64,000 nt of DNA from Symploca sp. SIO2E9 (GTDB lineage: Bacteria; Cyanobacteriota; Cyanobacteriia; Cyanobacteriales; Coleofasciculaceae). The position numbers were made by a program, and so were the translations under genes. The notes beneath the pieces were generated by a model, which saw nothing but the letters and a program-made list of their open reading frames with translations, was not told the origin of the DNA and made no database searches. Positions 33,899 through 43,540 of the stretch are shown here, piece by piece. Numbering within the stretch: the first letter of the stretch is position 1; each line of letters begins with the position of its first letter. The stretch is from NCBI GenBank assembly GCA_010692645.1, contig JAAHGS010000021.1, positions 1-64,000 on the forward strand, written 5' to 3'.

Positions 33899-35302
33899 TT
33901 GAAAATTTGTCAATGGCGTTTGTACAGTAATTTGCTGATACTGCTGGGCTTGTCAGCTTGCCAAAAGATTGAGCCTGAGGTGTATCGTCCAACACCCCTG
34001 CCTCAAGATCCTTTGGTGCAAGTTTACTTTAATCATTCCTTGACAACCGAGTACACAGAGCCTTATCGGCAACTCACTCGCTCAGGAGACGACTTAGAAC
34101 AGTTGATTGTAGCAGCAATCACCTCGGCTCAATCAACAGTAGATGTAGCAGTTCAAGAATTGCGTTTGCCCAAGATTGCCCAAGCCCTAGTTGAGCGTTA
34201 TCAAGCTGGCGTCAAGGTGAGAGTCATCTTGGAAAGTAACTATAGCCGCCCTTGGAGTGATTTGAGTGTCACTGATGTAGCGAAACTGAAGCCCAGAGAG
34301 CGACAGCGTTACCGTGAAGCGTTAAAACTCATAGACAGTAACGGCAATACTCAGCTGAGTCAGGATGAAATTAATCAAGCTGATGCCCTGGTAATCCTGC
34401 GCAATGCCAAGGTACCGATAATTGATGATACAGCTGACGGTTCCAAAGGCAGCGGCTTGATGCATCACAAGTTTCTCGTTATCGATGGTCGCCTGTCAAT
34501 TGTTACCTCAGCCAACTTCACTACTAGTGGTATACATGGAGACTTTAGGACAGCTGAAAGTCGCGGTAATGCTAACAATCTCTTAAAAATCGATAGTTCA
34601 GATTTGGCTAATCTGTTGCTCGAGGAATTTAACCTAATGTGGGGAGATGGCCCCGGTGGTAAACCAGACAGCAAGTTTGGAATTAACAAGCCGTGGCGAC
34701 AAGTGCAGCAAGTCCAACTGGGAAATACTGGCATCTCTGTGCATTTTTCTCCAACTTCTGCGACACAACCTTGGAATCAGAGCAGTAATGGTTTCATTGG
34801 TAAAACTCTAACTAGAGCTACCAAGAATATTGACTTAGCCCTATTTGTGTTCTCAGAACAGCGCCTTGCTAATATCTTAGAAACATCCCATCAACAAGGT
34901 ATTGAGATACGAGCATTGATCGATTCAAGCTTTGCCTATCGCAACTATTCTGAGGCACTTGATTTAATGGGGGTAGCTCTCAGCAAAGAATGCGAATATG
35001 AACAGGGAAACCATCCTTGGCAAAACCCGATTACTACTATCGGCGTGCCTCAGTTACCCAAGGGTGATCTCTTGCATCACAAATTTGCGATTATTGATGG
35101 GCAAACGGTAATTACAGGTTCTCAAAACTGGTCGTGGGCAGCCAATACTAATAATGATGAAACAGTTTTGATAATTAACAACCCTACCGTTGCCGCCCAT
35201 TTTCAGCGCGAGTTTGAGAGCCTCTACGCCAAGGCTGTCCTAGGAATACCAATGGCTCTTGGGCAAAAAATTAAGGCACAGCAGCAAAAATGCCCACTTT
35301 AA
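33899..35302 (+). CDS. PLD-like lipoprotein with inserted EF-hand
   Basis: This phospholipase D superfamily protein has two HxK(x4)D motifs: H189/K191/D196 in MHHKFLVIDG, and LLHHKFAIIDG near residue 400. Each is followed by the SxNxT or SQNWS block. The N-terminus has a signal sequence with lipobox LSAC (C21), so it should be a membrane-anchored envelope protein. Between the first PLD strand and the first HKD motif, residues 146-157 form a canonical EF-hand loop, D-S-N-G-N-T-Q-L-S-Q-D-E, with ligands at 1, 3, 5, 9 and 12. Calcium may therefore gate the first half-site. The start is TTG at 33899. The substrate could be phospholipid or DNA. Confidence 0.83.
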   Translation: MKICQWRLYSNLLILLGLSACQKIEPEVYRPTPLPQDPLVQVYFNHSLTTEYTEPYRQLTRSGDDLEQLIVAAITSAQSTVDVAVQELRLPKIAQALVERYQAGVKVRVILESNYSRPWSDLSVTDVAKLKPRERQRYREALKLIDSNGNTQLSQDEINQADALVILRNAKVPIIDDTADGSKGSGLMHHKFLVIDGRLSIVTSANFTTSGIHGDFRTAESRGNANNLLKIDSSDLANLLLEEFNLMWGDGPGGKPDSKFGINKPWRQVQQVQLGNTGISVHFSPTSATQPWNQSSNGFIGKTLTRATKNIDLALFVFSEQRLANILETSHQQGIEIRALIDSSFAYRNYSEALDLMGVALSKECEYEQGNHPWQNPITTIGVPQLPKGDLLHHKFAIIDGQTVITGSQNWSWAANTNNDETVLIINNPTVAAHFQREFESLYAKAVLGIPMALGQKIKAQQQKCPL

Positions 35303-35356
35303 CTTTAGTGCCATTGAAGCAATGAACAATCAACCAAATTAGAGGATGGGTAATCC

Positions 35357-35980
35357 CTAATCGGATAAAAGTAGCTGCCCTAGGTAGCCCGTAACAATGC
35401 GACTGCCATCTTTAAGAACGTGTACTTCAGTTTGGTCACTAGCCCAAGTTATTCGGTCTTTTAATGCCAAATTAAAGACATGAACTCGCTGATTGTTGGA
35501 AGAAACTGGAGATTCAGGAGAATTCATCGCTAAAGATTGAATATAAGGACCATCAATTAAAATATCGAGTTGAGCCAATAAATCCTGAGAACCAGCAGGA
35601 GCATATTCAGATTGCAGTTTCTCTAAGGTAAATCCAGTAAATGACATCACATTTAGTCCTCTAGCTTTAACTTTACAAGCTAAGTCGGCTAAAGCTGAAG
35701 CTTGCCAGAAAGGTTCTCCTCCTGAAAAAGTAACGCCCTCATGGCGAGGATTACTAGTTATTTTCTCAACCAAGGTATCTACTGCCATTAATTGATTGAT
35801 TTCAAATGACCAGGAGTCGGGATTGAAACAACCAGGACATTCCTGCAAGCATCCCTGCACCCAGATTACAGCGCGACATCCAGGACCATTCACTTCTGAT
35901 TGATCTACATAACCCATGAGGTTGAGATATCCAGGGGGAATTTCTATCAGCTTTAAATAAGGATTTTTTTTGAGTGTCAT
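35357..35980 (-). CDS. Radical SAM activase-like protein (NrdG-type)
   Basis: This 207-residue protein has the NrdG/PflA-like CxxxCxxC cluster C44-C48-C51 in WVQGCLQECPGCFNPDSWSF, which holds a [4Fe-4S] cluster and SAM. GVTFSGGEPFWQASALADL matches the GGEP motif. NrdG activates anaerobic ribonucleotide reductase by making a glycyl radical, but no nrdD or other glycyl-radical enzyme is in the window. The C-terminal 45 residues (NQRVHVFNLALKDRITWASD) are an addition seen in cyanobacterial relatives. The target protein is unknown. The gene is convergent with the PLD gene. Confidence 0.85.
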   Translation of the reverse strand: MTLKKNPYLKLIEIPPGYLNLMGYVDQSEVNGPGCRAVIWVQGCLQECPGCFNPDSWSFEINQLMAVDTLVEKITSNPRHEGVTFSGGEPFWQASALADLACKVKARGLNVMSFTGFTLEKLQSEYAPAGSQDLLAQLDILIDGPYIQSLAMNSPESPVSSNNQRVHVFNLALKDRITWASDQTEVHVLKDGSRIVTGYLGQLLLSD

Positions 35981-36101
35981 TATTCTTACAGAAAGTTTTC
36001 TTCAGAGGTTTTGAAAAATTGCAGAATCAACAATCAAAATAAAAGTCGTAATAAGTATCTGCGACGGAGCTTTGCTCAAAAATCAGGTAAACCAACCCAG
36101 G

Positions 36102-36194
36102 GGTGAACGAAATTTTGCGTGGGATTTGAGTTCTCCGCGTCTCCGCGTCTCCGCGTCTGCTTAATTATTTCCCCACACCTTTTTTCGCTCACCC
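36102..36194. mobile_element. Short element, family C, with target duplication
   Basis: The element runs from ggtgaacgaaattttgcg to ttttcgctcaccc, with three tctccgcg units inside. It is flanked by ccaacccagg and ccagcccaga, 8 of 10 matching. Length 93 bp; the number of internal units explains the length difference from the copies at 17064 and 60450. Confidence 0.7.
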
Positions 36195-36209
36195 CCAGCC
36201 CAGAGGGTC

Positions 36210-36245
36210 GAACGGTTTGTACTGAAGTCACAATACAAACCGTTC
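36210..36245 (-). terminator. Hairpin downstream of DUF4347 gene
   Basis: Perfect 12-bp arms (GAACGGTTTGTA and TACAAACCGTTC) enclose a 12-nt loop, 41 bp past the stop of the minus-strand gene. No T-run follows, so it may be a factor-dependent stop or an RNA-stabilising stem. Confidence 0.5.
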
Positions 36246-36285
36246 AGGGCAACTAAAAGCCACTGCCTTCTAGGCATAGAGTAGT

Positions 36286-38541
36286 TTACATAGGAGTAAT
36301 CTGAAGACTCACATCATCAAAGCTAAGATCTCCTCCTAAGAAGTCATCCTCATATTTCAATATGCCGTCCATTAGGCGTGTCTGATCAACTCCACCTGGG
36401 TTAGCATCAGGGGCACCGAAGTAGAAGTTGGGTCCTCCACTCTCATTGTCAGGATTACTAACTAGAATGTCTTTAATGTTGCCCTCACTAATAATGTAGG
36501 ACGATAGGTATCCACCGCCTGGCAGCATCTCCACCATACTTACAGTCTCACCAGCTCCTAGGAAAGTTTCAAACACGGTAGCATCTAGGGCTGCTTCAAA
36601 ATAATCATCATCCCCTGGCAAGACACCGTTAATCTCTCCTGTGATGGGATCATCTACCTCGAACATTTGGACAAAATTGTTAGAACTCGAGTTACTAACG
36701 AGTTCAACGCTAGCTAATAAGTTGGATAACCCTGTCAAGTCAATAAATTCTCCTGCTCCTCCAGGAATCTCTTGGAACAGTGATGGCTCTGGTGCAGGTG
36801 CAGGTGCGGGTGCTGGTGCAGGTGCGGGTGCGGGTGCTGGTGTGGGTTCTGGTACAGGTGCGGGTGCGGGTGCTGGTGTGGGTTCTGGTACAGGTGCGGG
36901 TGCGGGTGCTGGTGTAGGTGCTGGTGTAGGTGCTGGTGTAGGTTCTGGCGTGGGCGTAGGCTCTGGTGCTGGTGTAGGTGCGGGTTCTGGTGCTGGTGTA
37001 GGTTCTGGCGTGGGCGTAGGCTCTGGTGCAGGTGCGGGTGTAGGTGTAGGTTCTGGCGTGGGTATAGGTGTAGGTTCTGGTGTAGGGGTAAGATCTGGTG
37101 TAGGTGTAGGGGTAGGTTCTGGTGTGGGTGCCGGTGTTGGTGTAGGTGCCGGTGTTGGTGCAGGTTCTGGCGGTGCTGGAACTCCTTCATCAAGTTCGAC
37201 TTGTAGCAAGTTAAATTCTGAACCTGCATCTGTGGTGAAGTCACCAATAGAAATTGAGTTGGGTGATTCTAAGGTATCTGGTAGAGCTGGTACAAATGCA
37301 CTAAATTGTCCCGGAGCAGGCTCAATAGTAATCTCAAAAGCGCTATAGTCGCGTAAATCACCAGTCAAAATCTCATTGCCATCGGCCAACAAGACATAGC
37401 TGTCTCCTTGAACTGCTAGATCATACTCGGTAAGAGCAGTGGTATCAAAGGCAACAGATTCCCCTGCTACTTCTACGAAAGAGACGTTGTCAGCGCCCAC
37501 CTCCTGAGCGAAGATTCGATCTTCCAAAAAAGCTAATCTGATGCCCTGTAAGTCATCGCTAACAGTAGAAACAGTCAAACCGGCATCGCTTGCACCTAAG
37601 CTTGAGCTAACAACTTGCTTTGTCCAGCCGAGGGTGTATCCAGTAGAACGATCAAGTGTAACGTCATTCTGACCGTAGCCCCCATAACTGTCTAGAAAAT
37701 CATTACTGTTGAAGTTGGTAAAGTTCTCGACTGGATCGAAAGTTTGTACTACATCACTATTGATGCCTTGATAGACAGGCTCAATAACAGCAATACCTGC
37801 ATTAAAAGTAGTAGGTACACTATTAAATCCAAAACCACTGGTGGGAGGTAATGGTTGGGGTAGTGGAGTAGGTACAGCACCCGCAGTTACACCATCATAA
37901 AGGACTACCATAACGTGTTCGTAATTCTCCCTAACTGACTCTTCAAACGCTAGTGGTGTATTAATCTCACCAGTAGTAAACTCTAATTCCCAGTTGCCAC
38001 CTTTGGCCGCATTACCTGTCTTACTGGTGGAAGCAGCAATATTAGCTCCTGTCAACTCACTCAGCCGTTGCACAAAAGCAGCACCAGTTTCACCTGCAGC
38101 CACATTGCAGCCGTATAGGAGAATATCGGCTTCAGGTGCAAGGGCATTTGCCCACTGCTTAATAGTTTCACGATTGTGTACCCCTGCATCTAGCTCTAAA
38201 TCGGCCAGACTTAGCATTGCCGAACCCAGTTGTAAATGTCCTGGAGCACCGTGAGAAACTATGTGGATGCTGGAAAGTCCATTACAAATTGCTAGAAACT
38301 CACTGATTTGCTCTACCCCATCCTGTGTCGGGCTCAGAACAACTACCTCTGTGCTAGGTTCGACACTAATCGTGAGACTCTCGTAATCTTCAACTTTTGA
38401 GTCAATAAAAACAACACTTTTGCTTTGTTCTACCTCTAGCCAATCAAAAACTGGCATAAAATCATACTCATCAGTGATGTCTTCGTGGGAGTGGTGTAAG
38501 TCATGACTTGGGGAATAGAGTTGATTTAAAACGTCGCGCAC
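36286..38541 (-). CDS. DUF4347 / proline-repeat / DUF4114-like surface protein
   Basis: This 751-residue modular protein is of a type seen in cyanobacterial adhesins. Residues 42-195 match DUF4347, with conserved [15 protein letters not shown] (H97) and [11 protein letters not shown] (C145). That His/Cys pair recalls the caspase-like CHAT fold and might be a peptidase dyad. Residues 200-450 are beta-rich. Residues 450-590 are a Pro-Thr-Ala-Glu repeat linker. The C-terminus (590-751) resembles DUF4114 ([30 protein letters not shown]), acidic and probably calcium-binding. There is no classical signal peptide, as in other type I-exported proteins with DUF4347. Export and surface location are inferred. 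Confidence 0.75.
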   Translation of the reverse strand: MRDVLNQLYSPSHDLHHSHEDITDEYDFMPVFDWLEVEQSKSVVFIDSKVEDYESLTISVEPSTEVVVLSPTQDGVEQISEFLAICNGLSSIHIVSHGAPGHLQLGSAMLSLADLELDAGVHNRETIKQWANALAPEADILLYGCNVAAGETGAAFVQRLSELTGANIAASTSKTGNAAKGGNWELEFTTGEINTPLAFEESVRENYEHVMVVLYDGVTAGAVPTPLPQPLPPTSGFGFNSVPTTFNAGIAVIEPVYQGINSDVVQTFDPVENFTNFNSNDFLDSYGGYGQNDVTLDRSTGYTLGWTKQVVSSSLGASDAGLTVSTVSDDLQGIRLAFLEDRIFAQEVGADNVSFVEVAGESVAFDTTALTEYDLAVQGDSYVLLADGNEILTGDLRDYSAFEITIEPAPGQFSAFVPALPDTLESPNSISIGDFTTDAGSEFNLLQVELDEGVPAPPEPAPTPAPTPTPAPTPEPTPTPTPDLTPTPEPTPIPTPEPTPTPAPAPEPTPTPEPTPAPEPAPTPAPEPTPTPEPTPAPTPAPTPAPAPAPVPEPTPAPAPAPVPEPTPAPAPAPAPAPAPAPAPEPSLFQEIPGGAGEFIDLTGLSNLLASVELVSNSSSNNFVQMFEVDDPITGEINGVLPGDDDYFEAALDATVFETFLGAGETVSMVEMLPGGGYLSSYIISEGNIKDILVSNPDNESGGPNFYFGAPDANPGGVDQTRLMDGILKYEDDFLGGDLSFDDVSLQITPM
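36779..37180. repeat. Coding tandem repeats for Pro-rich linker
   Basis: Six- to twelve-base units of the type ggtgcaggtgcg and ggttctggtgta encode PTPAPEP-like repeats on the minus strand. They make a strong but spurious Gly-rich frame on the plus strand. Length variation between strains is likely. Confidence 0.8.
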
Positions 38542-39594
38542 TTCGTTAACCTCCTATAAAACAATCTTCGTGCGTTGCCTAACAACAAAAAGAGAAACGG
38601 ATAAAAACGTTTTTGGTAGCGAGGAAAAATCAGGCCGCAAGTAATAAAAAACACCACATTTATTCTTTATAAAACATGTAGTATTTATAACCATTTGTAG
38701 CCACTTATACTCCGTATGCACCCTGAACGTGCAAGCATCTTCAATGAATTTCCTATTGACAGAGTTTTATAGGAAATTGGCTCTGTTTGGCTGTCTTCCG
38801 CTTAAAGGCAAACCCTCTAAATGCCTAGATCAAAAAGCAGGAAGTCAGCCACAGGGCTATTTGATTAAAGGCTTAACCAGCAATACCTTGCCAGAATTTT
38901 TATTATCTGTAAGGTTAGATTTTGGTTTGCCTAACTGCAAGCTCAGATAAATTACTAAAAGGCTGCTTCATGATTAGCAATCTTTTTTTGAGTTTACTCA
39001 ACTTGCAGTCTGTAAGTCAAAATTAGCTTACTTGGGCTATGTTACTTAATGAATAAATAAAGTTTGTATCAAAAAATACTGTTAATTGATAAGGCTAGCT
39101 AGCTGTGCTTGATAGCAGCAATCCTTACTTAATTAAAAAAATAAAAATTGTATCGAAAAATACTGTTACTTATGTTAATCAAAGAGTTAATCTTAGCAAG
39201 AGTAATCCTTAGTGGTAAAGCTTCTGAGAGGTAATCTATGTCTTTTTTGGGGATTAGATTGATCAAAAATGCCTCTATCATCCAAATAATTCTCACGATA
39301 TTATTTAACAGGTATTGAAGTTGCTGATCGTGCTGACAAAGAATCTTCGAGACTGGCCAACTTATGTCAGCAATGGGCTGGGAGTGAAAGGGGATCGAAT
39401 CGAGAAAGGGGAAAGGTTAAGAGAGAACAATTGAGATTTGTTAAAATGTACTTAGTTAAGTTCAATCTGAACATCTCGGAGACTTGCTGAGGCACTAATT
39501 CAATTTGATTTGAATTTAACTGCATCGTAAAGATTGATACAGCCTTGTTATCCTGTAAAGTAGTTGCTCGACTTGGACGTCCACCAATTGAACG
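38542..39594. other. Intergenic region with 21-bp direct repeats
   Basis: This 1.05-kb AT-rich stretch lies between the divergent DUF4347 gene and ndbB. It holds direct repeats of ttgtatcaaaaaatactgtt at 39064 and 39148 (one mismatch in 21, 84 bp apart). A weak 73-codon frame at 38729 has no ribosome site and no recognisable homology. No RNA gene was recognised. Confidence 0.45.
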
Positions 39595-40794
39595 ATGACA
39601 GAACAACCTACCCACATCTGTATTCTCGGTGGAGGCTTTGGGGGGCTTTATACTGCCCTGCGCTTGAGCCAACTACCTTGGGAAAAGCATAAACAACCAC
39701 AAATCACCCTAGTTGATCGTAATGATCGGTTTCTGTTTTCGCCGTTACTTTATGAACTTCTCACCGGCGAATTGCACACCTGGGAAATTGCCCCGCCTTT
39801 TGAAGAACTGCTAGCAAACACGAGCGTGCGTTTCACCCAAGCAGCAGTGGCAGGAATTGAGGTCACAGAGCAGCGAGTACAGCTACAAAATGGTCAAGAA
39901 CTTGCTTATGATCGCCTAGTATTGGCTCTCGGCGGAGAAACGCCCCTTGATATGGCACCGGGAGTAGACGAGTATGGGATTCCTTTCCGTACTGTAACTG
40001 ATGCCTATCGGCTGGAAGAACGACTGCGGGTTTTAGAAGAGTCTGATGCCGATAAAATCCGAGTAGCGATAGTAGGAGCTGGTTATAGTGGTGTAGAATT
40101 AGCTTGTAAACTAGCAGAGCGCTTGGGTAAACGGGGCAGGCTGCGCTTAATAGAAATTAGCGATTCGATTCTTAAAACATCGGCTGAATTTAACCGCACT
40201 ACAGCCAAGAAAGCCTTGGATGAACGAAATGTCTGGATTGATTTGGAAACTAAGGTTGAGTCTGTAGGTGCAGATAGGATTTCTTTGCTATACAAAGGAC
40301 AGGTAGATACCATACCTGTTGATGTAGTGTTGTGGACAGTGGGAACAAAAGTAGCATCGGTAATTAGTTCACTCCCACTCAAGCAAAACCAGCGCTTTCA
40401 GCTGAAAACAACAGCGACTCTACAAATTGTTGATCATCCGGAAATCTTTGCCTTGGGAGATTTAGCCGATTGCCAAGACGCAGGGGGGCAGAAAGTTCCT
40501 AGTACAGCGCAAGCTGCCTTCCAGCAGGCAGATTATGCTGCCTGGAATATCTGGGCTTCTTTGACTGGGCGTCCTTTGCTTCCCTTCCGCTATCAGCAAT
40601 TGGGAGAAATGATGACTTTGGGTATAGATAACGCTACTCTCACTGGTTTAGGAGTAAAGCTTGATGGTACAATCGCTCATATAGCTAGGCGTCTAGCCTA
40701 TTTATATCGCCTGCCTACCCTAGAGCACCAACTGAGAGTCGGCTTGAATTGGATTGCTCAACCAATAGTTGAATTGATTTCTGGAAAGGAGTAA
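39595..40794 (+). CDS. ndbB: Type II NAD(P)H dehydrogenase, NdbB-like (demethylphylloquinone reductase)
   Basis: This flavoprotein of the NDH-2 family has 399 residues. FAD motif CILGGGFGGLYTALRLSQL is at the N-terminus and NAD(P) motif VAIVGAGYSGVELACKLAER near residues 157-176. The third flavin motif is IFALGDLADCQD. The segment DRFLFSPLLYELLTGELHTW and WEIAPPFEEL are characteristic of the NdbB group, whose Synechocystis member reduces demethylphylloquinone during vitamin K1 synthesis. Association with the thylakoid or plasma membrane surface is expected. The 3' end overlaps the frame of a degraded defence-gene remnant by 37 bp. Confidence 0.9.
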   Translation: MTEQPTHICILGGGFGGLYTALRLSQLPWEKHKQPQITLVDRNDRFLFSPLLYELLTGELHTWEIAPPFEELLANTSVRFTQAAVAGIEVTEQRVQLQNGQELAYDRLVLALGGETPLDMAPGVDEYGIPFRTVTDAYRLEERLRVLEESDADKIRVAIVGAGYSGVELACKLAERLGKRGRLRLIEISDSILKTSAEFNRTTAKKALDERNVWIDLETKVESVGADRISLLYKGQVDTIPVDVVLWTVGTKVASVISSLPLKQNQRFQLKTTATLQIVDHPEIFALGDLADCQDAGGQKVPSTAQAAFQQADYAAWNIWASLTGRPLLPFRYQQLGEMMTLGIDNATLTGLGVKLDGTIAHIARRLAYLYRLPTLEHQLRVGLNWIAQPIVELISGKE

Positions 40795-41192
40795 ATGCTG
40801 TGTCCTACTCCTGAGTAGGACTCGTAGATGTGTTCATACACTTCATTACACTTGCGGGAGTAAACTTCGGCGCAATAGCTTTCTGGCAGTTGATCTAAAA
40901 CCTCCTCAATTGCCAACTTGACTGCTGCCCTTGACTGCTGCCGATTGCGCCAATCCAGCACTAGTTTTTCTTGCTTGAGGTGTGATACCCTATTTTTCAT
41001 CCCAATAATTTGCCTCCAAGGGATTTCTGGTACTTGTGCTTGTTTTTCCCTAGATACACGAGACGCCGCTTCACCGATAATTTCCAACAGCATAACCAAA
41101 GACAGTGCTAACATTCGCCCTGTATTAAGCGATTCTCTAGTTTTACCTTGGATAAACAAAGAAGCCTCTTGTGCTGCATCCAATAAAGTCAC
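40758..41192 (-). pseudogene. Chimeric remnant: HepT N-terminus joined to HsdR C-terminus
   Basis: One 144-codon frame from GTG is built of two unrelated pieces. Residues 1-71 match HepT (MNT/HEPN toxin), including LLEIIGEAASRVS and EIPWRQIIGMKNRVSH. It breaks off at the active-site RxxxxHxY, whose Tyr is absent. Residues 77-135 match the extreme C-terminus of type I restriction HsdR: DWRNRQQSRAAVKLAIEEVL, then CAEVYSRKCNEVYEHIYESY and SIYS. No mntA antitoxin or hsdMS is present. It appears to be a deletion junction between a toxin-antitoxin locus and a restriction locus; the product is probably non-functional. Confidence 0.65.
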
Positions 41193-41193
41193 A

Positions 41194-41844
41194 ATGCAAA
41201 AACCAAAAGTTATTTTTCTCGATGCTGTCGGTACACTGTTCGGTGTTCGGGGGAGTGTAGGCGAGATTTATGGTACGTTTGCTCGCGAGTATGGTGTCCA
41301 AGTCAAAGACGCTAGCCTCAATGAGTCTTTTTTAAGAGCCTTTACATCCGCCAAGCCTCCTGTTTTTCCTGGTGCAGATCCTGACGAGATTCCTGAGCAA
41401 GAATTTGAATGGTGGCGAATGGTTGCCCTGAAAACCTTTGAAGATGCAGGTGTTCTAGAGCAATTTGCCGACTTTACTGATTTTTTTGACCAACTATACC
41501 ACCAGTTCGCCACAGCTCAACCTTGGTTCATCTATCCCGATGTCATTCCAGCTTTGGAAAAGTGGCAAGCTGTTGGGATTGGATTAGGAATCATCTCTAA
41601 TTTTGATTCACGCCTGAACTTAGTCTTGAAAGAGCTCAAACTCGATAAGTTTTTCACCTCCGTTACCATTTCTACACTTACAGGTGCCGCCAAGCCTGAA
41701 CCACAAATTTTTGCCACTGCCTTACAAAAACATCACTGTCAGCCTGAAGAGGCATGGCACATTGGTGATTCTTATCAACAAGACTATCAAGGCGCTAGGG
41801 CAGCAGGGCTGAGAGCTATATTACTTGATCGCTCCGCAGCTTAA
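41194..41844 (+). CDS. HAD-superfamily hydrolase
   Basis: This 216-residue haloacid dehalogenase-type phosphatase begins at the ATG giving MQKPKVIFLDAVGTLFG. The nucleophile is the Asp of FLDAVGTL. The second motif is LGIISNFDSRLNL, the lysine motif AAKPEPQIFATAL, and the acidic motif WHIGDSYQQDYQGARAAG. The cap is the small alpha-helical type, close to the REG-2-like/HDHD3 group. The frame is open far upstream, but that part lies antisense to the HepT remnant and should not be included. The substrate is unknown. Confidence 0.92.
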   Translation: MQKPKVIFLDAVGTLFGVRGSVGEIYGTFAREYGVQVKDASLNESFLRAFTSAKPPVFPGADPDEIPEQEFEWWRMVALKTFEDAGVLEQFADFTDFFDQLYHQFATAQPWFIYPDVIPALEKWQAVGIGLGIISNFDSRLNLVLKELKLDKFFTSVTISTLTGAAKPEPQIFATALQKHHCQPEEAWHIGDSYQQDYQGARAAGLRAILLDRSAA

Positions 41845-42035
41845 CAAAAATCTTTAAAGAGAGGGGGAGCAAGGAAGAGGGGTAATAATTGGGATGGGGA
41901 ACACAGCAACACTAAGCAACTTCGATTGAGTAAAATATAGGCTTACCTCATAAAAACCTATCTATGTCAGATATTAGAGTGCATAAGTTCATCTGGCTTT
42001 ATACTATACCTTGAGATCTAGGGGTGTTAGCTGTC

Positions 42036-43289
42036 ATGGATTCCTGGTCACACTACTATAATCGACAGACAACTTTAGAGGAGAAGGCACTGTACTCTCA
42101 TCTTTACCAATGTGCTGAAGTAGAGTCCCCCGATATGCTCATCGAGCGCTTTCGCCTCCTGTTTATTGAGGGGATCGAATACTATCCCTCCCAAATATTG
42201 CGAACTTTGGGCAAACTTGTCAACTCTGAATTTGCCCAGAGGGAATTTCAATTTATTCTTAACCGCAGTTGCTATATCTTGATTAACCGATGGTGGCAGC
42301 ACCCTCGACTTAAAAGCGCAATTCCTGAGTTAATCGCTCTTTTTGAAACTTATCCAGTCAGAGTAGCTCACTCTCGAACCACTAAACGCCTGCGTGAGTT
42401 AGTGCGTCGTTTCCCGCAAACTGAGCAGTATCGGGCACTGCGGCATTTAGCTCAAGTAATCAATCAAAAGCAAGAACACGACAGCCCCGCAGGTAGCAAA
42501 CCTTTAAGTACTTTCCTAAATCGATATCCCTGTCTGTATGAACATTGTCTACTGACTCAGGATAGCACCTACGAGCAGCGACAAAAAGTTAGGTTACTAC
42601 GAGAGCAACAACAGTGGCAGTATGAACTAGATTTATCCCGCTATATCACCTATCAGAAGTTGTACAAGAATTCTCCCTATGTGAAAAACCCAACCCTGTT
42701 GAGCGATCGCCAACTGGATCTAGCCCTAAAACAGTTTACAGGTAAAATTGATGGCGATAACAGCTACCGGGACTTGGCAGAGCAATTCCGCACCTATAGT
42801 CGCTTGAGTCCCTGCTTTAGAGCTTTTAAACAAGAGTTTTACGAATACCTAACTGTTGCCATCGACTCAAAATATACTAGAGGCGAGTTTAGTCAGCGTT
42901 TATACAAGCAATTACAAACTACCTTGTCTCAGCACGATCATGAGAAACTAAACCAGGCTTTGTTAGAGGGGACTTGCAAAAAAATGCTGAATTTCCTAGT
43001 GGTTGAGAGTTCCCAAAACCCAAGGCATTATGTTTTTTCTGACCTCACCAGTAACCTAGGCACTACTCCCACCATTGGTATCCTACTGAAGATTGTGCTG
43101 TTATGTCGCCAAGTCAAGAACTATCTAGAACAGAGGTTTTCAATTTTATTTAACCACTATGAGACTCACGCCAATGACACAATTAACTGGTTGGTGGAAT
43201 CCCTGGAAAACTTGAATATTGCTTTGAGTACTAACTTTGGGAAACTGACGCTCTGCCCTTTCCACATCTTACCTCTGGTACCCCAATAG
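42036..43289 (+). CDS. Conserved cyanobacterial protein of unknown function
   Basis: I do not recognise a domain in this protein of about 417 residues. It is alpha-helical, soluble and rich in Arg, Gln and Tyr, starting MDSWSHYYNRQTTLEEKALY. A repeat-like helical region spans residues 30-130, including ILRTLGKLVNSEFAQREFQF. No transmembrane segment, signal or catalytic motif stands out. I chose the ATG at 42036, 12 bp inside a GTG-led frame, because aggggt lies about ten bases upstream. It sits between a HAD phosphatase and aas on the same strand with gaps of 190 and 250 bp, so it is probably transcribed separately. Confidence 0.7.
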   Translation: MDSWSHYYNRQTTLEEKALYSHLYQCAEVESPDMLIERFRLLFIEGIEYYPSQILRTLGKLVNSEFAQREFQFILNRSCYILINRWWQHPRLKSAIPELIALFETYPVRVAHSRTTKRLRELVRRFPQTEQYRALRHLAQVINQKQEHDSPAGSKPLSTFLNRYPCLYEHCLLTQDSTYEQRQKVRLLREQQQWQYELDLSRYITYQKLYKNSPYVKNPTLLSDRQLDLALKQFTGKIDGDNSYRDLAEQFRTYSRLSPCFRAFKQEFYEYLTVAIDSKYTRGEFSQRLYKQLQTTLSQHDHEKLNQALLEGTCKKMLNFLVVESSQNPRHYVFSDLTSNLGTTPTIGILLKIVLLCRQVKNYLEQRFSILFNHYETHANDTINWLVESLENLNIALSTNFGKLTLCPFHILPLVPQ

Positions 43290-43540
43290 TTGAGTTTCCC
43301 TAATGTAGACTCTCACATGGACAAAAGCAAGTGTGTCCACTAAGTATTTATCAAGCCTAGACACGGGAGTATTGTTGAAAAATAATTCAAGAAGTGGAAA
43401 GCTACTGCACTCAGCTGAGCTAACAGCATCGAGAAATTCTGCTGTTCACTAAGCTTCTAGAGGAAGATGCACTTTTTGAAAACTTCTGCCACCGAAGGTG
43501 GGTAAAAACACAAGCAAGTAACCCTTCTGGGTATTGATTT

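Noticed and set aside
36641-37348. Plus-strand frame rich in Gly-Ala-Gly-Val repeats
   Set aside because: It is the complement of the PTPAP-type linker of the DUF4347 protein on the minus strand; the repeats keep all frames open.
38729-38950. 73-codon plus-strand frame
   Set aside because: No convincing ribosome site or homology; base composition matches the intergenic background.
39367-39672. Minus-strand 101-codon frame overlapping the ndbB start
   Set aside because: It overlaps conserved ndbB sequence and has no recognisable motif or ribosome site.
40918-41193. N-terminal extension of the HAD hydrolase
   Set aside because: The open frame upstream of MQKPKVIFLD is antisense to the HepT/HsdR remnant, and HAD proteins begin right before the nucleophile motif.
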